A model generated the notes under the pieces. It saw only the letters and a list, made by a program, of their open reading frames with translations, was not told the DNA's origin and ran no database searches. Made by a program: the position numbers and the translations under genes. This document shows positions 1 through 7,618 of a DNA stretch of 25,144 bases, one piece after another. Source of the DNA: an uncultured Prevotella sp. (GTDB lineage: Bacteria > Bacteroidota > Bacteroidia > Bacteroidales > Bacteroidaceae); the NCBI GenBank assembly GCA_934230685.1, contig CAKQFF010000007.1, positions 1 through 25,144 of the forward strand, given 5' to 3'. Numbering within the stretch: position 1 is the first letter of the stretch; every line of letters starts with the position of its first letter.

Positions 1-12
1 AAATCTAATCAT

Positions 13-87
13 GGTGGCCGTAGTTCAGTTGGTTAGAGCGTCAGATTGTGGTTCTGAATGTCGTGGGTTCGAGTCCCACCTGCCACC
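13..87 (+). tRNA. tRNA-His (anticodon GTG)
   Basis: The stretch folds as a complete cloverleaf. G13 is the extra 5' G (position -1) typical of tRNA-His and faces C87. The acceptor arm 14-20 pairs with 80-86 with one C-U mismatch. The anticodon stem 41-45/53-57 carries the anticodon GTG at 48-50. The T arm is 63-67/75-79 around a TTCGAGT loop. The 3' CCA is not encoded, so it would be added by the nucleotidyltransferase. Confidence 0.97.
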
Positions 88-88
88 C

Positions 89-130
89 AAAGAGGTAATT
101 ATCTTATAAACAGATAGTTACCTCTTTTTT
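89..130 (+). terminator. Rho-independent terminator after tRNA-His
   Basis: AAAGAGGTAA (89-98) and TTACCTCTTT (118-127) are perfect inverted arms, and the second arm runs into a stretch of T ending at 130. It begins two bases after the tRNA, so it most likely ends the tRNA transcript. Confidence 0.85.
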
Positions 131-179
131 CTTATTTTCATTCTCCTCAAGAGTTGTTCCTCTTGTTCCCATGTCGATT

Positions 180-1940
180 TTAGATAGACTTCATCTTCAT
201 GTATCTATTGTCTGGAGCGTCAGTAATCAAGCCCTGTCGGCGCCAGTTCTTTATCATCTGCTGCACAGCGTTGCGTGTAGTGCTTGCTCCCTTCACCATC
301 ATGGCTTGCTGTGCAGCCTGGTCGTAGGTGAATGTATGGCTCAGTTGGGCGAAGATAGTGTCGTTCTTGCCGATTCTTTTGCGCACATAGCCGGCATGTT
401 TAGCATAGTCTCTTGAGTTGAGAGCCGACTCAATGCGGCTGCGGAAGAAGTGGAGCGCATTTTCGAGCTGATAGTCGGCCAGCACGTCGAAGGCATTAAG
501 GAACGATGGTTGCTGCATCTTCACGATCATCTCCTTCCACAGCTCAGGCTGCTGCTTCAGTCGTGTCTCAGCCCCAGTCAAGCCGTGCTTGTCGATGAGC
601 TGGTCGGCCACACGGCAGAGCATCAGGCAAGTCATCATGCGCATAGTGGTGGGGCAGATGCGGAAACGCTGGCGAGCCATGGTCTTATCGTCGTTCTTTA
701 CCGACTCCATGCGCACATTCTCAAGCCATTGTCTGCCCTTAGCCTCAAGCTTAGTCAGCACCACCTTTCCCTGCATCAACGGCAGCAAATGCGCTATTTG
801 GCGTATGCGGCTGCTCTGAAGTTCGGTGAGCATGCTCAAGTGTTCTGTCAGCGGATTGTATGTGTTGTCGGGAGTTCGTGCGATGGCTATGCGGCTTTGG
901 AAACCGTCGGTGTAGTTGGTCACCACGCGGTAGAGAGCGTCGGGTGTGCCGCACATCACCACATTCCAAAGCAAATGCTCGATGTGTACATTTACGGCAT
1001 CCACCGATCTTGCCTCGCGTTCGTAGCTTGTGCCGTCGTAGGCTTGGCGCAGCATGATTGAGAAGTCGCTTATTGCTGAGCGCCAGTTTTGTGCCACGGT
1101 GTCTGCCTCCGGAGTGAACGAGAAGGCGTGCTTGCCGCAAGTGTTGGCAAGTCTTTCAGCCAGATTAGCCACGGTGTTGTTCAATGTAAGGCAGCGCACA
1201 GGCAGTTTAGGCTCTTCAGGCTGCTCCTTTTTGTTCTTTGCAGCTCGTTTTCTCATTCTCCACTCGTCCTCCTGCTGCAGATAAACCTTGTCCATTGTCT
1301 TTGTCTCAGCCATCCATTCGTCTATCACGGGGTCGATGCTTCCCTTGCCCGAGGCAAAGTCGCCTGCTATGTACGAGATGAGGTTTAGTGCGCTTGTCTT
1401 GCCGTGGATGTCTATTCTCACGTCTGTTGCCAATGCTCCGATGGCGGGGCAGATGGCGGTGATGACGGGAAGGGCGAGTGCAGGGCCTACGGCGTCGATA
1501 GAGTCCTTCACGCCTTGTGGCATCTTGGGCAGCTTGTTGTAGTAGGCCAGCTCGTCATGGTCGTGAGTCTCGTCAAACACATCCTCAAATTCGGCTTCAT
1601 CCTCATGCCAGTCGTCTTTTCCCTGTGTTAGGCGCTCCTGTTGCAGGGCGTTGAGCACGTCCTTGAGGCGTTTTGGCATCTGTGTGCGTCTTTCGCTGAG
1701 TGCGCTTTTGATGCAAGCGAGCTTATCGGCCTCTGTAAATCCGCCGTAACAGGGAATGACTTTGTCGAGCAACTGTGGATTGAAGTCGCAGATGTGTCTT
1801 AGGTTCACGGCGAGCTCGAATGTGAGTGTGTAGCGATCGTTTTTCACGGGTTCGATAGAGTCGTTGTACATTTGCCACCACTTGTTGATAATCTGAGAGT
1901 AGGGGATTCCGTTGTAAGATTCTGTTTTTTTAATTTCCAT
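180..1940 (-). CDS. DUF3987 domain protein
   Basis: This 586-residue protein resembles the DUF3987 family found in Bacteroidetes chromosomes and mobile elements, often beside VirE or primase-like modules; its biochemical role is unknown. A glycine-rich P-loop-like segment (FASGKGS, about residues 195-201) follows a hydrophobic helix. A charged linker rich in Lys, Arg and Glu comes next, then a long helical region. The last 60 residues look like a small winged-helix segment. The frame extends 16 codons upstream to a TTG at 1988, but the promoter -7 box at 1997-2004 would start transcription almost on that TTG. The ATG at 1940, with a leader of about 50 bases, is therefore preferred. The gene faces tRNA-His, and no integrase or partner gene is in view. 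The family call rests on pattern recognition only. Confidence 0.75.
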   Translation of the reverse strand: MEIKKTESYNGIPYSQIINKWWQMYNDSIEPVKNDRYTLTFELAVNLRHICDFNPQLLDKVIPCYGGFTEADKLACIKSALSERRTQMPKRLKDVLNALQQERLTQGKDDWHEDEAEFEDVFDETHDHDELAYYNKLPKMPQGVKDSIDAVGPALALPVITAICPAIGALATDVRIDIHGKTSALNLISYIAGDFASGKGSIDPVIDEWMAETKTMDKVYLQQEDEWRMRKRAAKNKKEQPEEPKLPVRCLTLNNTVANLAERLANTCGKHAFSFTPEADTVAQNWRSAISDFSIMLRQAYDGTSYEREARSVDAVNVHIEHLLWNVVMCGTPDALYRVVTNYTDGFQSRIAIARTPDNTYNPLTEHLSMLTELQSSRIRQIAHLLPLMQGKVVLTKLEAKGRQWLENVRMESVKNDDKTMARQRFRICPTTMRMMTCLMLCRVADQLIDKHGLTGAETRLKQQPELWKEMIVKMQQPSFLNAFDVLADYQLENALHFFRSRIESALNSRDYAKHAGYVRKRIGKNDTIFAQLSHTFTYDQAAQQAMMVKGASTTRNAVQQMIKNWRRQGLITDAPDNRYMKMKSI

Positions 1941-1996
1941 TATGAATGTAGGTTTAAAGTTAAACAACTGTTTTAGTTGGTTTTTCAATCTGTCTG

Positions 1997-2004
1997 CAAA
2001 GTTA
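1997..2004 (-). promoter_or_regulatory. Bacteroidetes -7 promoter box for the DUF3987 gene
   Basis: On the minus strand these bases read TAACTTTG, an exact match to TAnnTTTG. A TTGG sequence lies about 20 bases upstream as a possible -33 box. The inferred start near 1990 gives a leader of about 50 bases before the ATG at 1940. Confidence 0.6.
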
Positions 2005-2087
2005 TATTGTTTTTTTTAGAACCAAGCAAAAATCGTCGAAAAATATAGCAAAAAAGAAGCTACTTGTATGGAAGTGGCAATTTTTTC

Positions 2088-2210
2088 CTTAATGACTTAA
2101 TGACTAATGACACTTTGACATTATTAATATAAGCGACCGTTTTGGTTGGCGTGTGTTTGTGCTTTTGTTCTGAAGATTGTCAAAGTGTCATTAGTCATTA
2201 AGTCATTAAG
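2088..2210. repeat. Perfect 33-base inverted repeat
   Basis: The arm at 2088-2120 begins CTTAATGACTTAATGACT and ends in CTTTGACA. The arm at 2178-2210 is its exact reverse complement, with 57 bases between them. The arm itself is built of 8-base units (TTAATGAC twice, then TAATGACA). Transcribed, it would form a long hairpin. Related copies are at 2299-2331 and 9277-9309. Confidence 0.95.
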
Positions 2211-2232
2211 AAAATGGAAATGTGATTTTGCT

Positions 2233-2276
2233 CTATAGTATAATAAAAATATAATTATATTTTTATTATACTATAG
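2233..2276. repeat. 44-base perfect AT-rich palindrome
   Basis: Each arm is 22 bases, starting CTATAGTATAATAAAAAT, with no spacer. It lies exactly midway between the inverted copies at 2178-2210 and 2299-2331, with 22 bases on each side. Only the four C/G bases near its outer ends break an otherwise pure A/T composition. Confidence 0.95.
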
Positions 2277-2298
2277 GGGTTGACTGTAACATCAAATT

Positions 2299-2331
2299 CT
2301 TAATGACTTAATGACTAATGACATTTTGACC
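2299..2331 (+). repeat. Third copy of the 33-base repeat
   Basis: It is in the same orientation as the copy at 2088-2120 and differs from it at two positions (ATTTTGACC for ACTTTGACA at the end). It mirrors 2178-2210 about the centre of the AT palindrome. Confidence 0.9.
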
Positions 2332-2417
2332 ACGTTTGTTTCTGCCTTTGGCCTATGTGATTTTTCCATAATAAGGTTGTCTTCTCATGATTAGTGTCAG
2401 GATGTGGAAAAGCAAGA

Positions 2418-2493
2418 TTTTTACTCTCTCGGCAGAGAAAAATTATTTCCTCGGCAGGGAGTAAAAACTCTCTCGGCAGGTAGTAAAAATGGG
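2418..2493 (+). repeat. Degenerate 22-base tandem repeat with CTCGGCAG core
   Basis: CTCGGCAG occurs at 2428, 2450 and 2472, exactly 22 bases apart. Units two and three share the continuation G(G/T)AGTAAAAA. TTTTTACTC (2418-2426) and GAGTAAAAA (2459-2467) also form an inverted pair. It lies about 100 bases before the efflux promoter, so it could be a set of binding sites. Confidence 0.75.
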
Positions 2494-2576
2494 GCAAGTT
2501 GTGTGAGGTGTGGAATGTGGTCGTTCAGTATCCTCTCACAAAAATTATTTCGGCGAATTTTATGCTGTAATTATTG

Positions 2577-2603
2577 TTTGCACGGAAAAAAAACGTACTT
2601 TTG
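2577..2603 (+). promoter_or_regulatory. Promoter of the RND efflux operon
   Basis: TTTG at 2577-2580 and TACTTTTG at 2596-2603 match the Bacteroidetes -33 and -7 boxes at suitable spacing. The inferred start near 2609 leaves a leader of about 75 bases. Confidence 0.65.
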
Positions 2604-2681
2604 CAAACAGAATAATTAATGCCATTTGCGGAGATTGTATTGATGTAAGCTCTGCGTTAAAATTTAAAAAAGGTTGTGTTT

Positions 2682-3899
2682 ATGATGAACAATGGAATTT
2701 TTAGATATTTATCGCTTGTAATATCTGTGATAACTGTATCAGCAGCTACTACGTTTGTTTCGTGCTCCGGCAACAAGTCGGCTGACAAGAAGCAGCCTGT
2801 GTCTGTAGGCGTTTACACCGTGAGTGGGGCCGCCGACGATGCCGGACGCGAATATGTGGGCAGCGTTGTTGAGCGCGAGGGCACATCGCTCAGCTTTGAG
2901 GTGCCTGGCAACATTGTGGCCCTGCGAGCCGACAATGGCGACCGTGTGGCAAAGGGACAGTTGCTTGCCACTGTCGACCCAGCTACGCTTCGCGACGCCC
3001 ACCAGTTGGCCCTCGCCACACTTCGCCAGGCTCAGGATGCCTATCGCCGCTTTGAGCCGCTTCACAAGCAGGGCGTGCTCTCCGACCTCAAGTGGGTGGA
3101 GGTGCAGACAAAGCTTGAGCAGGCTGAGTCGTCGGAGCGTTTGGCCCGCACCCAACTCTCCCGCACATCGCTTGTGGCTCCGTTCTCGGGCGTAATCTCT
3201 TCCCGTACGGCAGAGCGAGGCATGAATGTGATGGCTGGTCAGCAGGTGTTCAGGCTTGTGGATATATCAAAGATCGACGTGAAGATGTCGGTTCCCGAGA
3301 ATGAGGTGTCGGCCATCAAGATCGGGGCCAAGGCACATATAAGCGTGTCGGCGCTTGGTGGCCGTGCCTACGAAGCCACAGTCAAGGAGAAAGGCATTGA
3401 GGCCAATCCCGTGTCGCATACTTATGACGTAAAGCTTGCCGTGGCAACTAACGACGGACGGCTGATGCCGGGAATGGTGTGCAGCGTGAGAATGGTGGGA
3501 GCGGCAGATAACAGGTTGGCTGTTTCTTCTATAATATCAATTCCCCTCAACGCCGTGAAGCTCGATACCGACAACCGCCGTTTTGTTTGGCTTGTTGTTG
3601 GTGGCAAGGCGCATCAGCAGTATGTCACGCTTGGCGACTTCACAGAGAATGGAGTGGTTGTCACGGCGGGACTGAAGATTGGCGATTGCGTGATAACGGA
3701 TGGCAGCCAGAAGGTTAGCGAGGGGATGGAGGTAAAACCCACAAAAAGCCCCACCCCCCGGCCCCTCCCCCGCAGGGAGGGGAGTGGTATGATATGCTAT
3801 TGGGCGGTAATTATTGGCAATAATTCAAAATTCAAAACTCAAAATTCAAAATTGCCAACGGCAATAATTCAAAACTCAAAACTCAAAATTCAAAAATGA
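2682..3899 (+). CDS. RND efflux membrane-fusion lipoprotein (HlyD/AcrA family)
   Basis: This is the periplasmic adaptor that links an RND pump to an outer-membrane channel. The N-terminus is a lipoprotein signal with lipobox FVSC (Cys28), so it should be lipid-anchored in the periplasm. Next come the barrel-sandwich half-motif (SFEVPGNIVALRADNGDRV), a helical hairpin, the second half-motif (LVAPFSGVISSR), and beta-barrel and membrane-proximal domains. The frame opens at a GTG at 2676, but the ATG at 2682 is the more likely start. The normal family end is near GMEVKP (about 3739). The last 50 or so residues are translated from a GC-rich hairpin and ATTCAAA-type arrays, so they look like an accidental extension. 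The stop overlaps the pump start as ATGA, implying translational coupling. Confidence 0.9.
   Translation: MMNNGIFRYLSLVISVITVSAATTFVSCSGNKSADKKQPVSVGVYTVSGAADDAGREYVGSVVEREGTSLSFEVPGNIVALRADNGDRVAKGQLLATVDPATLRDAHQLALATLRQAQDAYRRFEPLHKQGVLSDLKWVEVQTKLEQAESSERLARTQLSRTSLVAPFSGVISSRTAERGMNVMAGQQVFRLVDISKIDVKMSVPENEVSAIKIGAKAHISVSALGGRAYEATVKEKGIEANPVSHTYDVKLAVATNDGRLMPGMVCSVRMVGAADNRLAVSSIISIPLNAVKLDTDNRRFVWLVVGGKAHQQYVTLGDFTENGVVVTAGLKIGDCVITDGSQKVSEGMEVKPTKSPTPRPLPRREGSGMICYWAVIIGNNSKFKTQNSKLPTAIIQNSKLKIQK
3751..3784. repeat. REP-like GC-rich hairpin inside a coding end
   Basis: CCCCTCCC (3762-3769) and GGGAGGGG (3775-3782) form an 8-bp stem with a 5-base loop, preceded by a C-rich run. It resembles extragenic palindromes that recur in Bacteroidetes genomes, but here it is in frame at the end of the fusion-protein gene and is read as SPTPRPLPRREGSG. 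Confidence 0.75.
3816..3896 (+). repeat. Heptamer array A(T/C)TCAAA in two 44-base blocks
   Basis: GGCAATAATTCAAAA begins at 3816 and again at 3860. Each block continues as four copies of the 7-base unit ATTCAAA or ACTCAAA. The blocks are joined by a small TTGCCAACGGCAA hairpin. The array runs right up to the ATG of the pump gene and is translated as the last residues of the fusion protein. Confidence 0.85.
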
Positions 3900-6800
3900 A
3901 GACTGATTCCGCTTTGCACGATCATATTCGCGCCCGTATCAAGCGCAAGCCCAACCGTCTGATGAAGCGCAGTTTCATCGAGTCGGCAATGTGCAATCAC
4001 AATATTATAATCCTGCTTATGGGAATGCTCGTGGTGATGGGTTTGGCAGGACTCGTAAACATGCCCAAACAGGAAATGCCTGTCTTTACCATACGCCAGG
4101 GAGCCGTAGTGGCTGTCTGTCCGGGCAGCACATCAGGCGAGATAGAACAGCGTGTGACCAAGCCGCTTGAGGACTTCGTCTTCGGATATAAGGAAGTGCG
4201 CAAGGAGAAGACCTATTCCACGACCAAGGATGGCATGGCGATAGTCTACGTGGAGCTCAACGCCGATATCGAGGACAAGGACGCATTCTGGTCGAAGTTC
4301 AAGCACGGACTGTCGGCGTTCAAGATGCAGTTGCCCTCGTCGGTGGCGGCTGTGCAGGCAGTCGACGACATAGCCGAGACCTCAGCCTTGCTCGTGACTG
4401 TAGAGTCGGGACTGAAAACCTATCGTGAGCTTCGTCAGTATCTCGACGACCTGAAGTCGCGCTTGAGGCGCATCGACGCAATCTCCAATCTGCGCACCTA
4501 TGGCTTGGAGATGGAGCAGCTCTCGGTGTATCTCGACCAGCAGAAGATGGCGAAGTATGGCATTGGTTCGTTCACGATACTCAATTCGCTTGCTATGCAA
4601 GGGCTTACTACCTATAGCGGTTCGGTGGAGAACGCCACAACCGTCGCCCCGATACACATCAGCGACCCATATAATTCGGAGCTTGACGTGGCCAACCAGA
4701 TAGTCTACTCCTCGCCCTCGGGCAGCATCATTCGCCTGAAGGATGTGGCCCGCATTGTGCGCGAATACCCCTCTATGGACAAGTATATACGGTCGAATGG
4801 CAAGAAATGCGTGCTTCTCTCCATTGAGATGCGTCCCGGCAACGACATCGTGAAGATGGGCAGGGACGTGCGAGAGCAGATCGACGAATTCAAGAGCGGA
4901 CTGCCCGACGAGGTGAAGCTCAGCATCATTACAGACCAGAGCCGTGTGGTGGGCGATTCGGTGGTGAATTTCCTGCGCGAGCTGCTCATCTCCGTTATTG
5001 CCGTGATTGTGGTTGTGGTGTTGCTCATGCCTCGCCGTGTGGCAGAGGTGTCGGCGTTGTCGATACCTATTACCATATTCTCGTCCGTAGGCATCTTCTA
5101 TATCTTTGGCTTCGAGCTGAACACCGTCACCCTTGCCGCCCTGATTGTGACATTGGGAATGGTGGTTGACGATTCGGTGGTAATTATCGACAACTATATG
5201 GAAAAGCTCGGTCACGGAATGTCGCGCTGGCATGCTTCGATAGCCGCTCCTCGCGAGTTCTTCATGTCGGTGCTGTCGGCCACGCTCTCCATAAGCCTCA
5301 CGTTCTTCCCCTTCCTCTTCACCATGAAGGGCGAGATGGCCGACTTCGTGAAGTCGTTCCCGTGGGCAATGTTCATCATCCTGAGCGTTTCGCTCACGGT
5401 GTCGCTTGTGCTCACGCCCTATCTGCAATACACCTTTATACATGAGGGAATAAAGGAGACGAAGAAGCCGGGCAAGCGACTCTCGCCCTTGGATTATCTT
5501 CAGAACGGCTACACGTGGCTCTTGAAGCGTTGCTTCCACCGTCCGTGGCTCACGCTTGCAGGTGGTGTGGGAATGGTTGTCTTGGGAGTCTTCCTGTTCT
5601 TACAGGTGCCACAGCGTATGATGCCGCTTGAGGAGCGCGACCAGTTTGCTGTAGAGATCTTTATGCCAAACGGCACAAAGGCGAGCCGCACGGCTGAGGT
5701 GGCCGACTCGCTTGAGAATATATTGAAGCGCGACAGTAGGGTTACGGCAGTAACATCGTTCATAGGCCAGGGCTCGCCGCGCTTCAATGTGACCTATGCT
5801 CCGCAGATTGGCGGCACAAACTTCGCCCAGTTTATTGTCAACACCAAGGACAATGAGTCGACGGCTGAGGTGCTCGACGATTATGCCGACCGCTACGCCG
5901 AGTATTTCCCCGGCGCTTATGTGCGCTTCAAGCAGATGGACTACAGCAATGCTGCCTATCCTGTGGAGATTCGCATCAGTGGCGACAGCCTGGGCGAATT
6001 GAAGAAAGCTGCAGCGAAGGTGGAGGAGTGTATGAGGCAAACAGAGGGTTTGCAACTTATAAGAACTAATTTTGAGGAAGCCCAGCCCGGAGTGGGCATC
6101 AGGCTCAACGAGACCGAGGCCAACCGTCTTGGCGTGAACAAGGCTCTGCTCACGGCCAACCTTGCCGTGCATTATGGACCGGGCATCCCTATGGCCTCGT
6201 TGTGGGAAGGCGACTATCCCGTGAGTGTGGTGCTGAAGAGCGACCGCCATGACAGTTGCCAGTTCACCACCCTTGGCGATGAATACATCCCCGTGATGGG
6301 TGGCACGACATCTGTGCCTTTGCGTCAGTTTGCCACGGTCAAGCCCGACTTTACCGACGGCTGCATAGTGCGCCGCAACGGAGTGCGCACTATTTCGGTG
6401 GTTGCCGAGCCTAAGCGCGGCTACAATGCCAATAGCTTGGCAAAGGAGGTTGAGGCTCGTGTGAAAGAACTGAATCTGCCACACGACCTTGAGGTGAAGA
6501 CAGGCGGAATGCTTGAGAAGGACACAGAGACAACGCCACAAGTGGCTTCGGGCGTACTCATAGCGGTGTTCATCATCTTCTTTATTCTGCTCTTCCACTT
6601 CAAGCGCATCTCGCTCGCCTTGGTCAATCTCTCGTCGATGTCGCTGTGCGTGTTTGGAGCAGCCGTAGGACTGCTAATTACCGGCTACGATATGTCGATA
6701 ACGGGTATTCTCGGTGTTGTGAGCCTTATGGGCATCCTTGTGCGCAACGGAATCATTATGCTCGATTATGCCGAGGAACTGCGCCGCGACAAGGGATTGT

Positions 6801-7024
6801 CGGTGCGTGAGGCTGCTTTCCAGGCAGGCGAGCGTCGTATGCGCCCTATATTCCTTACGTCTGCAGCAGCTTCAGTAGGCGTATTGCCGATGATGCTTGA
6901 GAACAACACCCTATGGTCGCCAATGGCAGCCGTGGTGTTCTTCGGCACGCTCATTTCGATGGTGCTCATCGCCACGGTTCTGCCAGTGCTTTATGCTGTG
7001 GTGTTCGACAAGAAGAAGCCTTGA
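3896..7024 (+). CDS. RND efflux transporter permease (AcrB/HAE1 type)
   Basis: This 1042-residue inner-membrane pump exports substrates using the proton gradient. TM1 lies at about residues 36-55 and is followed by the porter domain entry MPVFTIRQGAVVAVCPGSTSGEIEQ. The conserved TM4 acidic pair is present (D425 and D426 in GMVVDDSVVIIDN). The second half repeats the fold and ends in the usual TM10-12 cluster (GVVSLMGILVRNGIIMLDY). The length is normal for the family. An alternative ATG at 3962 would put the acid pair at 403/404, close to the 407/408 of E. coli AcrB, so the first 22 basic residues may not be translated. The gene overlaps the adaptor by 4 bases. No outer-membrane channel gene follows. 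The substrate cannot be told from sequence. Confidence 0.95.
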   Translation: MKTDSALHDHIRARIKRKPNRLMKRSFIESAMCNHNIIILLMGMLVVMGLAGLVNMPKQEMPVFTIRQGAVVAVCPGSTSGEIEQRVTKPLEDFVFGYKEVRKEKTYSTTKDGMAIVYVELNADIEDKDAFWSKFKHGLSAFKMQLPSSVAAVQAVDDIAETSALLVTVESGLKTYRELRQYLDDLKSRLRRIDAISNLRTYGLEMEQLSVYLDQQKMAKYGIGSFTILNSLAMQGLTTYSGSVENATTVAPIHISDPYNSELDVANQIVYSSPSGSIIRLKDVARIVREYPSMDKYIRSNGKKCVLLSIEMRPGNDIVKMGRDVREQIDEFKSGLPDEVKLSIITDQSRVVGDSVVNFLRELLISVIAVIVVVVLLMPRRVAEVSALSIPITIFSSVGIFYIFGFELNTVTLAALIVTLGMVVDDSVVIIDNYMEKLGHGMSRWHASIAAPREFFMSVLSATLSISLTFFPFLFTMKGEMADFVKSFPWAMFIILSVSLTVSLVLTPYLQYTFIHEGIKETKKPGKRLSPLDYLQNGYTWLLKRCFHRPWLTLAGGVGMVVLGVFLFLQVPQRMMPLEERDQFAVEIFMPNGTKASRTAEVADSLENILKRDSRVTAVTSFIGQGSPRFNVTYAPQIGGTNFAQFIVNTKDNESTAEVLDDYADRYAEYFPGAYVRFKQMDYSNAAYPVEIRISGDSLGELKKAAAKVEECMRQTEGLQLIRTNFEEAQPGVGIRLNETEANRLGVNKALLTANLAVHYGPGIPMASLWEGDYPVSVVLKSDRHDSCQFTTLGDEYIPVMGGTTSVPLRQFATVKPDFTDGCIVRRNGVRTISVVAEPKRGYNANSLAKEVEARVKELNLPHDLEVKTGGMLEKDTETTPQVASGVLIAVFIIFFILLFHFKRISLALVNLSSMSLCVFGAAVGLLITGYDMSITGILGVVSLMGILVRNGIIMLDYAEELRRDKGLSVREAAFQAGERRMRPIFLTSAAASVGVLPMMLENNTLWSPMAAVVFFGTLISMVLIATVLPVLYAVVFDKKKP

Positions 7025-7061
7025 CGGTTTTCTCTGCAAGGGCTGCGAATGGCATAAAGAC

Positions 7062-7598
7062 TTAACGCCAGAGGTCTCCAAGCATGGCGCCTCCTCCGAA
7101 ACCGTATTCTTGCAATTGAGCCATGCGCTCGTGTGTCACTCCGCCCAAGGCAACGACTTTCTGGTCGATAATACCTTCGGCGGATGCTTTTTTTAATGTG
7201 GCTTCATCAAAAGCCGAGTGGTAGCCTTGTTTGGAGATGCTGTCGAAGATGGGGCTTAGGAATACGTAGTCCATCTTGGGCTTGCGCTCCACAACCTCCT
7301 CAAGCGAATGGCATGAGCACGAGACAGAGCCTTGGTGGCAAGGTGGCGGAGTGGGGTTGCGTCGGTTGAGGTGTACTCCATGCAGATTGTATTCGGCGCA
7401 GAGTGCGAAATGGTCGTTCACGACGATACGTTTGTAGTATTCGTTGCGGATATTGTCGAGCAACTGTCGGCATTCGTCTATGGTGGAGTCTGGCTTGCGA
7501 AGGTGTAGCAAATCAATTGAGCCTTCGGCAAACAGACGGTTGATTGCTTCTGCCTCGTTGGGGAAGAAGTCGGGGAGAGTAATGGCTATTGTCTTCAT
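7062..7598 (-). CDS. ThiE/TenI-like thiamine phosphate synthase family protein
   Basis: This 178-residue protein has the TIM-barrel pattern of the ThiE/TenI superfamily: LHLRKP (about 31-36, the usual QLREK strand), VNDHFALCAEYNLHGVHLNR (about 60-79), a YVFLSPIF strand and VALGGV near the end. It is shorter and more diverged than the neighbouring thiE. It could be a second thiamine phosphate synthase, a thiazole tautomerase (TenI), or a protein with a regulatory role. The frame opens upstream at 7628, overlapping thiE. The ATG at 7598, 20 bases after the thiE stop, starts cleanly before the first beta strand and is preferred. It is the last gene of the thiD-thiE cluster and converges with the pump gene. 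Confidence 0.8.
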   Translation of the reverse strand: MKTIAITLPDFFPNEAEAINRLFAEGSIDLLHLRKPDSTIDECRQLLDNIRNEYYKRIVVNDHFALCAEYNLHGVHLNRRNPTPPPCHQGSVSCSCHSLEEVVERKPKMDYVFLSPIFDSISKQGYHSAFDEATLKKASAEGIIDQKVVALGGVTHERMAQLQEYGFGGGAMLGDLWR

Positions 7599-7618
7599 TA
7601 TTAGTGTGTTAGCTGATA

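Larger units (their letters stand above)
1989..2681. other. Non-coding repeat-rich region between DUF3987 and efflux operon
   Basis: No convincing gene lies here; the short open frames have no family resemblance and cross the repeats. The region holds the DUF3987 promoter, a 33-base inverted repeat (2088-2210), a 44-base perfect AT-rich palindrome (2233-2276), a third copy of the 33-base repeat (2299-2331), a 22-base-period tandem repeat (2428-2493) and the efflux promoter (2577-2603). Confidence 0.8.

Noticed and set aside
450..1061. Open frame of 203 codons on the plus strand
   Set aside because: It lies entirely antisense within the DUF3987 gene, has a composition expected of the opposite strand, and resembles no family.
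2088..2331. Insertion sequence at the 33-base repeats
   Set aside because: No transposase coding sequence lies between the copies and no target-site duplication was seen; kept as a repeat island.
2404..2704. Short open frames covering the CTCGGCAG repeats and the efflux leader
   Set aside because: They cross tandem repeats and the promoter, and the translated peptides show no conserved pattern.
3751..3896. CRISPR-like appearance of the repeated ATTCAAA blocks
   Set aside because: Units are 7 bases in direct contact with no unique spacers, and no cas genes are present.
4382..5539. Long open frame of 385 codons opposite the RND pump
   Set aside because: Rich in His, Arg and Glu, as expected from antisense of a GC-biased gene; no family resemblance and no promoter or ribosome site.
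5600..6598. Open frame of 332 codons opposite the RND pump
   Set aside because: Antisense shadow of clear pump coding sequence; the pump reads through without interruption.
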